Of a stretch of 64,000 nt of DNA, positions 30,649 to 40,765 are shown piece after piece; positions within the stretch are counted from its first letter, which is position 1, and every line of letters starts with the position of its first letter. The notes beneath the pieces were generated by a model that was not told where the DNA came from, searched no databases, and worked only from the letters and a program-made list of their open reading frames with translations. Made by a program: the position numbers and the translations under genes. Origin of the DNA: Affinundibacterium amnicola (GTDB taxonomy: Bacteria; Pseudomonadota; Gammaproteobacteria; Burkholderiales; Burkholderiaceae_D); contig NZ_JACOFU010000001.1 in assembly GCF_014284275.1 (NCBI RefSeq), positions 434,001-498,000 on the forward strand, read 5' to 3'.

Positions 30649-32568
30649 ATGTTTGAGTATATCCGTACCCATAAACGCATCATGCAAGGCGTGCTGTTGG
30701 TGATTATTTTTCCTTCATTTGCTTTTTTTGGCATTGAAAGTTTCACACAGCGCGATGTGAGAGCGACTGTTGCAACGGTTGCCGGACAAGCAATCAGTCA
30801 GCAAGAATTTGATCAGGCATTGAGTAATCAATTGGACCGTTTGAAGCAAGCGTATGGTCAGGATTTTGATGCGCAGATGCTGAACACGCCAGAGGCGCGT
30901 CAGGGTGTATTGGATGACTTAATCGCACGTAAGGCTTTGACTGTCGAGACGGTGAAAAGCAAGTTGACAGTTTCTGATCAGGTTTTGCAGCAAAGTATTC
31001 TTGAAACACCAGGTTTAAAGAAGGAAGATAATTCTTTTGACGGTGAGCGTTATAAGAGTTTGCTTGCGATGCAGGGGATGACTCCGGCCATGTATGAGGC
31101 TAGTTTGCGTCAAGACATGACGATGCAGCAACTGATAGGTTCAATACAAAATACGGCAATTAATTCAAAATCCATCGCAAATCGTATTGCACTCATTTCA
31201 GAGCAAGAGCGCGAAGTGCAGGCCTTGAGTTTTAATGCAAAAGACTTTGCGGCTTCGATCAAAGTCACTGACGATATGTTGCGTGCCTACTACGAAAAAA
31301 ATGCGAAGCAATTCGAAATTCCTGAGCTGGTCAATGCCGAATATGTTGTTTTGAACAACGAAGTCTTGGCAGAGCAAATTGTCGTAACGGATGCAGAAGT
31401 GAAAGCGCACTACGAACAGAATACAAAGAATTACTCAACGGATGAGCAGCGTCGTGCTAGTCATATTTTATTGAATCTGAAAAAAGATGCTGCTGAGGCG
31501 GAAGTAAAAGCTGTTAATGCAAAGGCTGAAGCTCTGTTAGCGCAAGTGCGTAAAGACCCATCACAGTTTGCCAAGTTGGCGAAAGAAAATTCACAAGATC
31601 CAGGTTCTGCTGAGCGCGGTGGTGATCTCGATTTCTTTGCGCGTGGTGCGATGGTTAAGGCCTTTGATGAGACTGCATTTAAATTGAAAGAAGGCGAGAT
31701 CAGTGGATTGGTGCAAACTGATTTTGGTATTCATATCATTCAATTGACAGCGATCAAACCCGCCGCAGTGAAATCTTTAGATGAAGTGAAGGCACAATTA
31801 ATCAGCGACATCAAAAAACAAAAAGCTGGTAAAGCTTATGCTGAAGCAGCTGAGACCTTTACCAATACCGTTTATGAGCAAGCTGATAGTTTGCAGCCAG
31901 TCGCTGATAAATTGAAGTTGAAAATTGAGAAAGTTTCGAATTTGAATCGTCAGCCGATTCCCGGATTGCCAGCAACAATGGTTGCAAATAATCCTAAATT
32001 TTTGAGTGCGATTTTTTCTGAAGACGCATTGAAGAAAAAGAATAATATTGAGGCGACAGAAATCGCACCAAGTACCTTGGTTTCTGGTCGCGTGGTGGAA
32101 TATAAGCCAGCATCTAAGCGTCCGTTCGAAGAAGTGAAGGCCGTGATTCAAGCAAAAGTGTTAGAGACAGAAGCTTTGGCGTTGGCTAAAAAATCTGGCG
32201 AGGCAAAATTAGCAGCTTTAAAATCAGCTGACAATGTGAATGGCTTTGCTGAGGTTAAGACAGTTTCGCGTTTAAAGAAGGCTGATTTGAGCAATGATGC
32301 TTTGTTAGCGATCATGAAGGCCGATACTGCTAAATTACCTGCTTATGTTGGTGTGGATGTCCCTGGTGTTGGCTACAGCGTCTATCGTATTGCCAAAGTA
32401 TCTGCCGGCACTCCTGATCCAGCTCGTCGCGCAAGCGAAGCGCAACAGTTGGAAAATGCAGCCGCTCAGCAAGATGTTTATAGCTACGTTGAAGCGCTGA
32501 AAAAGAAATCGAAAGTTGAGATTAATAAGGCCGCATTAAATAGTAAAACAGCAGCAAATGCACCTTAA
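30649..32568 (+). CDS. ppiD: Periplasmic folding chaperone / prolyl isomerase PpiD
   Basis: A 639-residue membrane-anchored chaperone that works at the exit of the Sec translocon. One membrane helix (about residues 12-30, [16 protein letters not shown]) is followed by a SurA-N-like domain. A parvulin domain at about 265-365 carries [31 protein letters not shown] and [10 protein letters not shown] long C-terminal Lys/Ala-rich part follows. The length fits the family. The position after HU is conserved. Its known partner YfgM is encoded in this window at 54538. Confidence 0.94.
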   Translation: MFEYIRTHKRIMQGVLLVIIFPSFAFFGIESFTQRDVRATVATVAGQAISQQEFDQALSNQLDRLKQAYGQDFDAQMLNTPEARQGVLDDLIARKALTVETVKSKLTVSDQVLQQSILETPGLKKEDNSFDGERYKSLLAMQGMTPAMYEASLRQDMTMQQLIGSIQNTAINSKSIANRIALISEQEREVQALSFNAKDFAASIKVTDDMLRAYYEKNAKQFEIPELVNAEYVVLNNEVLAEQIVVTDAEVKAHYEQNTKNYSTDEQRRASHILLNLKKDAAEAEVKAVNAKAEALLAQVRKDPSQFAKLAKENSQDPGSAERGGDLDFFARGAMVKAFDETAFKLKEGEISGLVQTDFGIHIIQLTAIKPAAVKSLDEVKAQLISDIKKQKAGKAYAEAAETFTNTVYEQADSLQPVADKLKLKIEKVSNLNRQPIPGLPATMVANNPKFLSAIFSEDALKKKNNIEATEIAPSTLVSGRVVEYKPASKRPFEEVKAVIQAKVLETEALALAKKSGEAKLAALKSADNVNGFAEVKTVSRLKKADLSNDALLAIMKADTAKLPAYVGVDVPGVGYSVYRIAKVSAGTPDPARRASEAQQLENAAAQQDVYSYVEALKKKSKVEINKAALNSKTAANAP

Positions 32569-32586
32569 TTAGTTATCCTTGTTTTG

Positions 32587-32621
32587 AAAAAAAGACAGCC
32601 TGAGTGCTGTCTTTTTTTTTT
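32587..32621 (+). terminator. Terminator of ppiD
   Basis: AAAAAAAGACAGC and GCTGTCTTTTTTT arms around CTGAGT, within a run of ten T residues, 19 bases after the ppiD stop. Confidence 0.9.
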
Positions 32622-32723
32622 GTCTTTTTTTACGTACTAAAAGCTTGATTTTGTGGTGTTTTGGCAGCGATCTCGGTGAAATAGGGAAAACAATGAAAAG
32701 TTGCTTTGCAATACAGGTTATAT

Positions 32724-32737
32724 TTGATTTGTATCAA
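32724..32737 (+). promoter_or_regulatory. FNR/ANR box upstream of ccoN
   Basis: TTGATTTGTATCAA is a perfect match to TTGATNNNNATCAA. TATCCT at 32760-32765 could be the -10 element, which would centre the box near -41.5, the usual class II activating position. The ccoN start is 59 bases downstream. This predicts low-oxygen induction of the cbb3 oxidase. Confidence 0.88.
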
Positions 32738-32795
32738 TGTAGCTCATAGGAACGATTGTTATCCTGCAACTGTATTTTTTTAACCGAGTGAGATC

Positions 32796-34235
32796 ATGAC
32801 AATAAACAATGAAAACACCTACAACTATAGAGTTGTTCGCCAATTTTCTGTCATGGCAGTAGTTTGGGGCGTAGTCGGTATGCTGGTTGGCGTATTGATT
32901 GCAACTCAACTTGCCTGGCCAGAATTTTTATCCGGTATTTCTTGGTTGAGCTATGGGCGATTGCGTCCTTTGCATACCAATGCGGTGATCTTTGCCTTTG
33001 GTGGTTGCGCCTTATTTGCCACTTCTTTCTACGTTGTTCAGCGCACCACGAATGCACGTTTATTCGGTGGACCCTTGATTGAGTTTGTCTTCTGGGGATG
33101 GCAGTTGGTGATTGTTGCTGCTGCAGTCAGTTTGCCATTGGGTTTTACCCAAGGCAAGGAGTATGCCGAGTTGGAATGGCCGATTGACATCCTGATTGCG
33201 GTAGTTTGGGTATCTTACGCAATTGTGTTCTTTGGAACCATCGTTAAGCGTAAGGTAGAACATATCTATGTTGCGAACTGGTTTTACGGCGCGTTCATCG
33301 TTGCTGTAGCAGTTTTACATATCGTGAATAGTGCGGCGATGCCAGTGTCGTTCATGAAGTCATATTCCGCTTATTCTGGTGTGCAGGATGCGATGGTGCA
33401 GTGGTGGTACGGACACAATGCGGTGGGTTTCTTCTTGACTGCGGGCTTCTTGGGAATGATGTATTACTTCGTGCCTAAGCAAATTGGTCGTCCTGTGTAT
33501 TCCTATCGTTTGTCTATCGTGCATTTCTGGGCATTGATTTTCACTTACATGTGGGCCGGTCCGCATCACTTGCACTACACGGCGTTGCCTGATTGGGCAC
33601 AATCTATTGGTATGTTGTTTTCACTGATTTTGTTAGCGCCTTCTTGGGGCGGTATGGTCAACGGCATTATGACTTTGTCGGGTGCTTGGAGTAAGTTGCG
33701 TTCTGATCCTATCTTGCGCTTCTTGATTGTGTCCTTGTCATTCTATGGTATGTCGACATTCGAAGGCCCGATGATGGCAATTAAAACGGTGAACGCATTG
33801 TCACATTACACTGATTGGACTATTGGCCATGTGCACTCAGGTGCTTTGGGTTGGGTTGGTTTTATTTCTATCGGCAGTTTGTACTATCTGGTTCCACGCT
33901 TATTTGGTCAAACTGAAATGTATAGCAAGCGTTTGATTGAAATGCATTTCTGGATTGCGACGATCGGTATTGTTTTGTATATCGCTGCGATGTGGATCGC
34001 TGGTGTGATGCAGGGTCTGATGTGGCGTGCAGTGAATGAAGACGGTACTTTGACTTATTCCTTCGTTGAGTCTGTTAAAGCAACTTATCCGTACTATGTA
34101 ATTCGACTGGCCGGTGGTGTCTTGTATTTGGGCGGTATGCTGTTGATGGTGTACAACGTTGCTAAAACGATGATGCTCGCAAAACCTGTGAACAATGCGA
34201 TTCCTGCATTGCCAGCACATTCGGCTCACGCCTAA
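32796..34235 (+). CDS. ccoN: cbb3-type cytochrome c oxidase subunit I
   Basis: A 479-residue catalytic subunit of the high-affinity cbb3 oxidase, reducing oxygen to water while pumping protons. About 12 membrane helices. Metal-ligand histidines are visible in [14 protein letters not shown] (near 60), [16 protein letters not shown] (near 205), [15 protein letters not shown] (near 255) and [14 protein letters not shown] (near 345). A Lys/Tyr environment replaces the Glu path of aa3 enzymes, as expected in this class. It is the first gene of ccoNOQP, under an FNR box. Confidence 0.97.
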   Translation: MTINNENTYNYRVVRQFSVMAVVWGVVGMLVGVLIATQLAWPEFLSGISWLSYGRLRPLHTNAVIFAFGGCALFATSFYVVQRTTNARLFGGPLIEFVFWGWQLVIVAAAVSLPLGFTQGKEYAELEWPIDILIAVVWVSYAIVFFGTIVKRKVEHIYVANWFYGAFIVAVAVLHIVNSAAMPVSFMKSYSAYSGVQDAMVQWWYGHNAVGFFLTAGFLGMMYYFVPKQIGRPVYSYRLSIVHFWALIFTYMWAGPHHLHYTALPDWAQSIGMLFSLILLAPSWGGMVNGIMTLSGAWSKLRSDPILRFLIVSLSFYGMSTFEGPMMAIKTVNALSHYTDWTIGHVHSGALGWVGFISIGSLYYLVPRLFGQTEMYSKRLIEMHFWIATIGIVLYIAAMWIAGVMQGLMWRAVNEDGTLTYSFVESVKATYPYYVIRLAGGVLYLGGMLLMVYNVAKTMMLAKPVNNAIPALPAHSAHA

Positions 34236-34262
34236 TCTCGAGTAATCATCAGGAGAATCTCA

Positions 34263-34880
34263 ATGCGTAAATTTACTCATGATTTGATCGAGCGCAATAT
34301 CGGTCTTATGTTAGTTCTGGTCATTTTGACGATCAGTATCGGTGGTTTGGTTGAAATCGTGCCGCTGTTTTTCCAAAAAACTACGACACAGGCGGTACAG
34401 GGCATGAAGCCTTATAGCGCCTTAGAGTTGGCTGGACGTGATGTGTATCTGCGTGAGGGTTGCTATGGCTGCCACTCACAGATGATTCGCCCATTCCGTG
34501 CTGAGACTGAGCGTTATGGTCATTATTCTGTTGCGGGTGAATCTGTTTATGATCATCCATTTCAATGGGGTAGTAAGCGTACTGGTCCAGATTTGGCGCG
34601 TGTCGGCGGTCGTTACAGTGACACTTGGCATAAGGATCATTTGACTGACCCGCGTTCTGTGGTGCCAGAGTCCAATATGCCCGCTTACCCATGGTTGTTG
34701 AAAGCAACGGTTGATGGTGCTGGCATGGCGCCGAGAATGCAGGCAATGAAAACTTTGGGTGTGCCATATACAGACGAGCAAATTGCAAAAGCAGCGGAAG
34801 AAGTGACCGGAAAAACGGAAATGGAAGCCTTGATTGCTTATCTGCAGGTCTTGGGTACAGCAATTAAAAACAAGAACTAA
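34263..34880 (+). CDS. ccoO: cbb3-type cytochrome c oxidase subunit II (monohaem c)
   Basis: A 205-residue subunit with an N-terminal anchor helix (about 13-33) and a periplasmic cytochrome c domain. The haem c site is CYGCH (Cys67, Cys70, His71) in the family phrase [20 protein letters not shown]. The axial Met is likely in [15 protein letters not shown] precedes the ATG. It lies 27 bases after ccoN and 30 before ccoQ. Confidence 0.97.
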   Translation: MRKFTHDLIERNIGLMLVLVILTISIGGLVEIVPLFFQKTTTQAVQGMKPYSALELAGRDVYLREGCYGCHSQMIRPFRAETERYGHYSVAGESVYDHPFQWGSKRTGPDLARVGGRYSDTWHKDHLTDPRSVVPESNMPAYPWLLKATVDGAGMAPRMQAMKTLGVPYTDEQIAKAAEEVTGKTEMEALIAYLQVLGTAIKNKN

Positions 34881-34910
34881 GGTGTCGGAAATCTTTCAGG
34901 AGAATTGAAG

Positions 34911-35057
34911 ATGAACTTTACTATTTTAAGTAGCGTGATGACAGTGATTAGTCTTGTCGCTTTCATTGGCATCCTTTACTGGGCATTTAGTTCTAAGAAC
35001 AAAGCCCGTTTTGAAGAATTGGCAAAGTTGCCACTTGATAATGAGAATGGAAAATAG
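34911..35057 (+). CDS. ccoQ: cbb3-type cytochrome oxidase subunit CcoQ
   Basis: A 48-residue single-helix protein: MNFTILSSVMTVISLVAFIG at the start, then a short basic and acidic tail (KNKARFEELAKLPL). AGGAGAATTGAAG precedes the ATG. It sits between ccoO and ccoP, where CcoQ (FixQ) belongs, and resembles the family (FYWAF-type end of the helix: LYWAFSSKNKARFEE). CcoQ stabilises the oxidase core complex. Confidence 0.9.
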   Translation: MNFTILSSVMTVISLVAFIGILYWAFSSKNKARFEELAKLPLDNENGK

Positions 35058-35059
35058 CC

Positions 35060-36067
35060 ATGGCAGATTTTATTAGCGAATGGTGGAGTACTGCGATCGC
35101 AGTACTGACAGGCATCAGTATTTTGGCGTGTGGATTATTATTGTGGTCACAATCCAAAGTGAAGGTAAAAATTGGTGCGGATGGAAAACCCTTGCCAGCG
35201 GAAACAACTGGGCACGTTTGGGATGAATCGTTGATGGAACAAAACAATCCATTACCAAAATGGTGGATGTGGTTGTTTTATCTGACGATCATTTACAGCA
35301 TTGGCTATTTGATTGTTTATCCAGGAATGGGCTCGTATCAGGGCACTTTTGGCTGGAGTCAAGAGGGTGCTTATGCCAAAGAAATGACCGATGGTGAAAA
35401 ACAATACGGCCCTTTGTTTAATAAATATTTGAACACAGATATCAAGACCGTTGCAAAAGACCCGCAAGCAATTGAAATTGGTCAGCGTTTGTTTTTGAAT
35501 AGTTGTGCGCAATGCCATGGTTCAGATGCGCAAGGTGGCAAAGGCTATCCAAATTTGACCGATTCCGATTGGTTATATGGCGGAGCGCCAGAAGTGATCA
35601 AGACTACTTTGCAAGAAGGTCGCCATGGGCAAATGCCGCCAATGGGCGCAGCCATTGGTTCTGATGATGATGTGAAGAATGTCGCCAATTACGTGATGAG
35701 TTTGTCCGGAGCAGCACATGATCCAATTAAAGCAGCAATTGGTAAATCAAAGTTTGGCGTCTGTGCAGCATGTCACGGTGCTGATGGTAAAGGTAATCAA
35801 GCTTTGGGTTCTCCAAATCTCACCGATAAAGTGTGGTTGTATGGCGGCGGCGTAGAGAATATTATGGAGTCGATTAACAAGGGACGTGCGAATCAAATGC
35901 CAGCACACAAGGCAATTTTGACGGATGCAAAAATCCACTTGTTGACTGCCTATGTTTGGGGTTTGTCAAATTCTGGAAGTGCAATGACGGAAGCAGAAAC
36001 TAGTGCGTTGAAGCAGATCGCTAACCCTGTACAAACAAGTGCTGAAGTTGCGCCAGCAAGCAAGTAA
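35060..36067 (+). CDS. ccoP: cbb3-type cytochrome c oxidase subunit III (dihaem c)
   Basis: A 335-residue subunit that passes electrons from soluble cytochrome c to CcoO/CcoN. It has two N-terminal membrane helices (about 9-29 and 70-90), the phrase GHVWDESLMEQNNPLPKWW of the family's N-terminal domain between them, then two cytochrome c domains with CAQCH (149-153) and CAACH (235-239). The gene starts 2 bases after ccoQ. A 10-bp hairpin without a T-run follows at 36102-36125. Confidence 0.97.
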   Translation: MADFISEWWSTAIAVLTGISILACGLLLWSQSKVKVKIGADGKPLPAETTGHVWDESLMEQNNPLPKWWMWLFYLTIIYSIGYLIVYPGMGSYQGTFGWSQEGAYAKEMTDGEKQYGPLFNKYLNTDIKTVAKDPQAIEIGQRLFLNSCAQCHGSDAQGGKGYPNLTDSDWLYGGAPEVIKTTLQEGRHGQMPPMGAAIGSDDDVKNVANYVMSLSGAAHDPIKAAIGKSKFGVCAACHGADGKGNQALGSPNLTDKVWLYGGGVENIMESINKGRANQMPAHKAILTDAKIHLLTAYVWGLSNSGSAMTEAETSALKQIANPVQTSAEVAPASK

Positions 36068-36101
36068 GTTGTATTGTGAAGTGATGAAAATACTTGTTTC
36101 G

Positions 36102-36125
36102 CCTGCCTGGTGGAAACCAGGCAGG
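36102..36125. other. Perfect 10-bp hairpin between ccoP and ccoG
   Basis: CCTGCCTGGT (36102-36111) and ACCAGGCAGG (36116-36125) flank a GGAA loop, 34 bases after the ccoP stop. No T-run follows on the plus strand; a T-run (from TAAAAAA) exists only in the minus direction. It may stabilise the ccoNOQP message end or lower expression of ccoG. Confidence 0.7.
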
Positions 36126-36153
36126 TAAAAAATCGAAAGTGTAGTTGTTGCCA

Positions 36154-37566
36154 ATGAAAAAAATACCCATTATCCCAGTTCCGAGTGATGAAGCAGAGTT
36201 AGCTTTATTTGAAGAACGAAAAAAGATTTACATGCGTTCTCAAAAAGGTTGGTTTCAATCTTGGCGTTGGATGTTGGTGTTTTTTACGCAGATATTGTTT
36301 TACGGTGCGGCCTGGCTGAACTGGAATGATAGGCAAGCGGTTCTATTTGATTTGGTGAATCGAAAATTCTATATTTTCGGTTTGGTCTTGTGGCCGCAAG
36401 ATTTTATTTATTTAGCGGTACTTCTGGTTATATCCGCGCTTTCCCTATTTCTCTTTACCGCAATCGCTGGCCGACTGTTTTGCGGCTATGCTTGTCCTCA
36501 AACTGTCTACACCGAAATTTTTATGTGGGTAGAAGCCAAGATTGAGGGCGACAGAAATGCACGCATGAAATTGGATCAGGCGCCCATGTCCTTCCATAAG
36601 TTGCGTGTGAAATCGACCAAGCATTTGATTTGGCTGGCAATTGCTTTATGGACTGGATTTACATTTGTTGGTTATTTCACCCCTATTCAAACCTTAGCTG
36701 CTGAAGTATTCACCTTCAATCTAGGACCGTGGGAAACCTTCTGGTTCTTGTTTTACGCATTTGCGACCTATGGTAATGCGGGTTTTATGCGTGAGCAGGT
36801 TTGTAAATACATGTGCCCATACGCACGATTCCAAAGCGCGATGTTTGATAAAGATACTTTGATCGTGACATATGATACCGAGCGCGGTGAGCCACGTGGA
36901 TCTCGGAATAAAAAAGTAGATTTCAAACAGCAAGGCTTAGGCTCCTGTGTTGATTGTGGTATCTGTGTTCAGGTTTGTCCGACGGGAATTGATATTCGTC
37001 AAGGATTGCAGTATGAATGCATCGCTTGTGGCGCATGTATTGATGGCTGTGATCAGGTGATGGATAAAATGGGTTATGAACGTGGCCTGATTCGTTATAC
37101 AACCGAACATGCCTTGACGGAGAAAATGACGAAAGATGCGATGTGGAAGCGAGTTTTCCGGCTTCGCACTTTAGTTTATGGGGCGATACTTGGTTTGATT
37201 ATTTTGGTTGCTGCCGCATCTTTGGCTTATCGTGTGCCATTAAAAGTTGATGTGTTGCGTGATCGTGCGATGCCTAAAATCACCGAAGTTGGCGACATCG
37301 AAAATGTATATCGCTTACAGATTATGAATACGCAAGAAGCAGAACGTACATTTACAATTAGTGTGAAGGGAATTTCCGGCGCAATAATCGTTAATGAAGA
37401 CAAGGTGACGATTAAGTCTGCTACCAGCTTGGCATTCCCGGTTCGGGTTCGCGTGCCTGCAGGTGTTGTACCAAAAGGATCAAATCGCATACGTTTTGTG
37501 ATTACAGATGTCGAAAAAGAAAAAGTTTCAGTGACTGAAAAAGCTGTTTTCTTAGTCCCTAATTGA
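36154..37566 (+). CDS. ccoG: Cytochrome c oxidase accessory protein CcoG (FixG family)
   Basis: A membrane iron-sulfur protein that helps supply copper to the cbb3 oxidase. I start at the ATG at 36154 (470 residues); a TTG at 36145 would add three. Helices lie near 38-58, 85-105, 155-175 and 335-355. FCGYACPQTVYTEIFMWVE is the family signature. Two ferredoxin clusters are visible: CVDCGICVQVCP and CIACGACIDGC. A periplasmic Ig-like domain makes up the last 110 residues. It is transcribed with ccoH. Confidence 0.95.
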   Translation: MKKIPIIPVPSDEAELALFEERKKIYMRSQKGWFQSWRWMLVFFTQILFYGAAWLNWNDRQAVLFDLVNRKFYIFGLVLWPQDFIYLAVLLVISALSLFLFTAIAGRLFCGYACPQTVYTEIFMWVEAKIEGDRNARMKLDQAPMSFHKLRVKSTKHLIWLAIALWTGFTFVGYFTPIQTLAAEVFTFNLGPWETFWFLFYAFATYGNAGFMREQVCKYMCPYARFQSAMFDKDTLIVTYDTERGEPRGSRNKKVDFKQQGLGSCVDCGICVQVCPTGIDIRQGLQYECIACGACIDGCDQVMDKMGYERGLIRYTTEHALTEKMTKDAMWKRVFRLRTLVYGAILGLIILVAAASLAYRVPLKVDVLRDRAMPKITEVGDIENVYRLQIMNTQEAERTFTISVKGISGAIIVNEDKVTIKSATSLAFPVRVRVPAGVVPKGSNRIRFVITDVEKEKVSVTEKAVFLVPN

Positions 37567-37576
37567 AGGAAGAATA

Positions 37577-38134
37577 ATGAATTCTGGAATTTTGACGCAA
37601 GCGCTTAAAAAAGACGTATGGTACAAAGAGCCTTGGTTGTTATTGGTCGTCGGTGGACCCTTGCTGGTGGTCTGTGCGAGTGTGATTACTGGATTTATTG
37701 CATTTCGCGGTGCAGATCAGGTAGTCGCCAAGGACTATTATCGTCAAGGGTTGATGATCAACACAAATCTACAGCGTGATGCGAAAGCGCGTGAGTTAGC
37801 TTTGAATGCGAATATTCAATTTGATTTGGCCAATAAGAAAATCTTAATGCATTTAACATCTAAGCAGAGTTTGCCAGAATCAGTACAAGTTAGTTTGGCA
37901 AGTTCTGGTGCTGCAAGTGGGTCTGTGGAAGAAGTGATTCGTCGTTTACCTTTAAAGCAAATTGCTGCCGGAAAGTACGAGGGAGATTTATTCCAGGATA
38001 AGAAATTTGAGCAGGCGATCAATGCAGGAACGCTGCAGATTTTGCACGTGAAGTTAGAAACGAATGAATGGCGCTTGACTGGTGACTGGCTTGAACCATT
38101 GCAAAGAAATTTACGTTTATCACCGCTACCTTAG
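37577..38134 (+). CDS. ccoH: FixH / CcoH family protein
   Basis: A 185-residue membrane protein with one N-terminal helix (about 22-46, LLVVGGPLLVVCASVITGFIAF), then the family phrase VVAKDYYRQGLMINTNLQRDAKARELAL and a periplasmic beta domain. CcoH is needed for cbb3 assembly. It starts 10 bases after ccoG with GAAGGAAGA ahead of the ATG. Two usual partners, the copper ATPase ccoI and ccoS, do not follow. Confidence 0.88.
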   Translation: MNSGILTQALKKDVWYKEPWLLLVVGGPLLVVCASVITGFIAFRGADQVVAKDYYRQGLMINTNLQRDAKARELALNANIQFDLANKKILMHLTSKQSLPESVQVSLASSGAASGSVEEVIRRLPLKQIAAGKYEGDLFQDKKFEQAINAGTLQILHVKLETNEWRLTGDWLEPLQRNLRLSPLP

Positions 38135-38225
38135 TTGTTCCAAGTGATCAATTTGTTGTATCGTTGTGAAGTTATGATCGGCTGTTTCTCGAATGATAAA
38201 TCAGTAATTGGCAGAGGAGTTGAGT

Positions 38226-38483
38226 TTGAAACCTAGCAATGTGCAACAAGAAAAAACTTCTTTAAAATCGATATTAATGGTGGTCTTGTGGCCAGCATTT
38301 TTAATGGCGTGTGTCGCGACTGGTGTGTTCTTTAGCCTAGTGGATCCGATGGAACTGATCGTATTAGATGAGCGTGTGCAGGTTCATATGCTTGGTGCTT
38401 ATACGATAGGCTTTCTAATTTTCTGGGTACTTGGTGCATTCTCAAGTTGGTTGACCGCTTTACTTCTACAAAAAATACCTTAA
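38226..38483 (+). CDS. Small two-helix membrane protein in the cco cluster
   Basis: The frame is open from a TTG at 38208. The best ribosome site (AGAGGAG at 38212-38218) fits a TTG at 38226, giving 85 residues (MKPSNVQQEK). Two membrane helices are clear: ILMVVLWPAFLMACVATGVFF and a second in AYTIGFLIFWVLGAFSSWLTALL. It matches unnamed small proteins often found beside hemN in betaproteobacterial cbb3 clusters. The function is unknown. It ends 2 bases before hemN, so coupling is likely. All in-frame candidate starts here are TTG. Confidence 0.7.
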   Translation: MKPSNVQQEKTSLKSILMVVLWPAFLMACVATGVFFSLVDPMELIVLDERVQVHMLGAYTIGFLIFWVLGAFSSWLTALLLQKIP

Positions 38484-38485
38484 AA

Positions 38486-39916
38486 ATGGCACTTACTATT
38501 CCCTCATTCGAAGCGGTACCGGCGGTGAAACATCACAACGATCACTTGGAAATTTCCGAAGATCTGATTCGGCGTTTTGATTCTTTGGGACCGCGTTATA
38601 CCTCTTATCCTACTGCTGATCGATTTCATTCAGATTTCACAGCAACATCTTATATTCAATATTTGCAGCAACGTAATCAGGCGCAAAATAAACCGCCGTT
38701 GTCGCTATATATTCATATACCGTTTTGCGCGTCGCTTTGCTATTACTGTGCTTGCAATAAGGTGATAACAAAAGACCGTAGCAAGTCAGCAATTTACTTG
38801 AACTATCTGGCGCGAGAACTGCAGTTAGTGAAGCAGCATCTGACAGTACGTGAAACAATTTCGCAGCTGCATCTTGGCGGTGGTACGCCTACATTTTTGA
38901 GCGAAGATGAGATGCGCGGACTGATGGCACTGCTGCGGGAAAATTTCGATTTTGCTGATGATGCCGAAATCTCGATAGAAATTGATCCACGCACTGTGAC
39001 TTCACATACCTTGCAATTACTAGCCGATGTTGGATTCAATCGTACTAGTTTAGGTGTACAAGATTTTGATGAGCAAGTGCAGATCGCCGTGCATCGTATT
39101 CAGCCTTACGATATGGTGAAAAAATGTATTGAAGAAAGTCGTGCAGTCGGATTTCAGTCAATTAATTTTGATTTGATCTACGGTCTGCCAAAGCAAGATT
39201 TGGAGAGTTTTTCCCGCACCTTGGATCAGGTTATCGCGTTGTCGCCAGCGCGTATCGCATTGTATAACTATGCGCATTTACCGACACGTTTCAAACCTCA
39301 GCGTCGAATCAATGAGGCCGATTTGCCGTCAGCGGAACAGCGATTGCAAATTTTCCTGATGTCATTACGTCGTCTGTTGGCTGAGGGTTATGTCTATATT
39401 GGATTAGATCACTTTGCCAAGCCTGATGATAGTTTGGCTTTAGCGGTGAAAGACAAATCCCTGCATAGAAATTTTCAAGGCTACACCACACGGGCTGATT
39501 GTGATCTGATTGCATTGGGATTATCTTCGATTGGTAAAATTGGTGCATCTTACGTGCAAAATTTGCGTACTTTAGATGAGTACTACGCGGCACTGGATCA
39601 AGATCAATTACCCGTTGAAAAAGGTTTTCATTTGAGCCCAGATGATTTGTTGCGTCGTGAAATTATTATGGATTTGATGTGTAGTACGACGCTGAATATT
39701 CCTGAAATCGAGAAGAAATATCAAATCCATTTCGCAGAGTATTTTCGAGATGAGTTAGCACGTATCGCGCCATACGTCGATGAAGGTTTAATGAACGCAG
39801 GCGAAGCTACAGTTAGCGTGACGGCGAAAGGTCGTATGTTTGTTCGCGCTTTTAGCATGATCTTTGATCAGTACTTATCTCGACAAAGCGGCGCCAGATA
39901 TTCTAAGTTGATTTAA
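38486..39916 (+). CDS. hemN: Oxygen-independent coproporphyrinogen III oxidase HemN
   Basis: A radical-SAM enzyme (476 residues) converting coproporphyrinogen III to protoporphyrinogen IX without oxygen, supplying haem to the cbb3 oxidase. The cluster cysteines are Cys81, Cys85 and Cys88 in IPFCASLCYYCAC; the fourth Cys90 is typical of HemN. LHLGGGTPTFLS and the GPRYTSYPTADRFH start confirm the family. I start at the ATG at 38486; an upstream frame beginning at 38447 overlaps the previous gene. The position after ccoGH fits low-oxygen co-expression. Confidence 0.95.
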   Translation: MALTIPSFEAVPAVKHHNDHLEISEDLIRRFDSLGPRYTSYPTADRFHSDFTATSYIQYLQQRNQAQNKPPLSLYIHIPFCASLCYYCACNKVITKDRSKSAIYLNYLARELQLVKQHLTVRETISQLHLGGGTPTFLSEDEMRGLMALLRENFDFADDAEISIEIDPRTVTSHTLQLLADVGFNRTSLGVQDFDEQVQIAVHRIQPYDMVKKCIEESRAVGFQSINFDLIYGLPKQDLESFSRTLDQVIALSPARIALYNYAHLPTRFKPQRRINEADLPSAEQRLQIFLMSLRRLLAEGYVYIGLDHFAKPDDSLALAVKDKSLHRNFQGYTTRADCDLIALGLSSIGKIGASYVQNLRTLDEYYAALDQDQLPVEKGFHLSPDDLLRREIIMDLMCSTTLNIPEIEKKYQIHFAEYFRDELARIAPYVDEGLMNAGEATVSVTAKGRMFVRAFSMIFDQYLSRQSGARYSKLI

Positions 39917-39919
39917 TTC

Positions 39920-40729
39920 ATGTTAACACTGCCACTGATTATTGCGGCACTATCAGCGGGACTGATTGGTGGCTTTCACTGTGTTGGCATGTGCGGCGGT
40001 ATAGCCAGCTTACTAAGCCGATTGCCGCAATTCACGATCAACCCGAAAAAACCTTCCTCTGCTAAATTTTCTCAAAAAGTGATTGCAATTTTGCCGGCTT
40101 CCGGTGAAGTACCGAGTGTGACTGCGCATTCACAACTGAAAGAAAATTCCTTTGTTTATCTATGTAAATTGCACGGTGGACGTTTGACTACGTACATGCT
40201 CATCGGTGCTTTTTTTGGTGGTATGGGCGCAGCAAGTTTGCGTTGGAAAACTGAACTACCAATCACCACATTTTTTTTCGTGCTCGGCAACTTAGCCTTA
40301 ATTTTTCTAGGTTTGCGATTGCTTGGTTTGCGCATGCACGCGTTTATTCCAAGCTTCATTAGCACTAAAATCAATTTTATCTATTCAAATTGGATGCCGG
40401 CCGCCCAGACAGCGCGCACTAATCCTTATTTACTTGGAATGGCTTGGGGAGGATTGCCTTGCGGCTTGTCTTACGCAATTGCGCCATTTGCGCTGCTATC
40501 TGGCGCCGCATGGTCAGGAGCGCTATTGATGTTGTTGTTTGGATTGGCTGCATTGCCACATTTATTGATCGCGCAGACTATGTCGCGACAAATGAAGCAA
40601 CATGGCTTGATGTTGACTGTTCAAATAGTGTTTGCCTTGGTACTGATTGGTTTCGGACTGTTTGGCTTGTACTACTTTGATATGAAAAGCATGCCAGACT
40701 TCTTGTGTGTGACACCTAATTATGCCTAG
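39920..40729 (+). CDS. Sulfite exporter TauE/SafE-family membrane protein
   Basis: A 269-residue protein with six or more membrane helices. It opens with LPLIIAALSAGLIGGFHCVGMCGG, the HCxGMCGG motif of the family members found in cbb3 clusters. A cytosolic loop (about 35-85) separates the first helix from the rest, and WGGLPCGLSYAIAPFALLSG near 175 is also typical. It starts 3 bases after hemN. In cbb3 clusters such proteins are thought to help metal supply, but this is inferred; sulfite export is only the family name. Confidence 0.85.
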   Translation: MLTLPLIIAALSAGLIGGFHCVGMCGGIASLLSRLPQFTINPKKPSSAKFSQKVIAILPASGEVPSVTAHSQLKENSFVYLCKLHGGRLTTYMLIGAFFGGMGAASLRWKTELPITTFFFVLGNLALIFLGLRLLGLRMHAFIPSFISTKINFIYSNWMPAAQTARTNPYLLGMAWGGLPCGLSYAIAPFALLSGAAWSGALLMLLFGLAALPHLLIAQTMSRQMKQHGLMLTVQIVFALVLIGFGLFGLYYFDMKSMPDFLCVTPNYA

Positions 40730-40765
40730 CAGATCTGGCTCGGTCAGCTAGGTATATTTTGAGCT

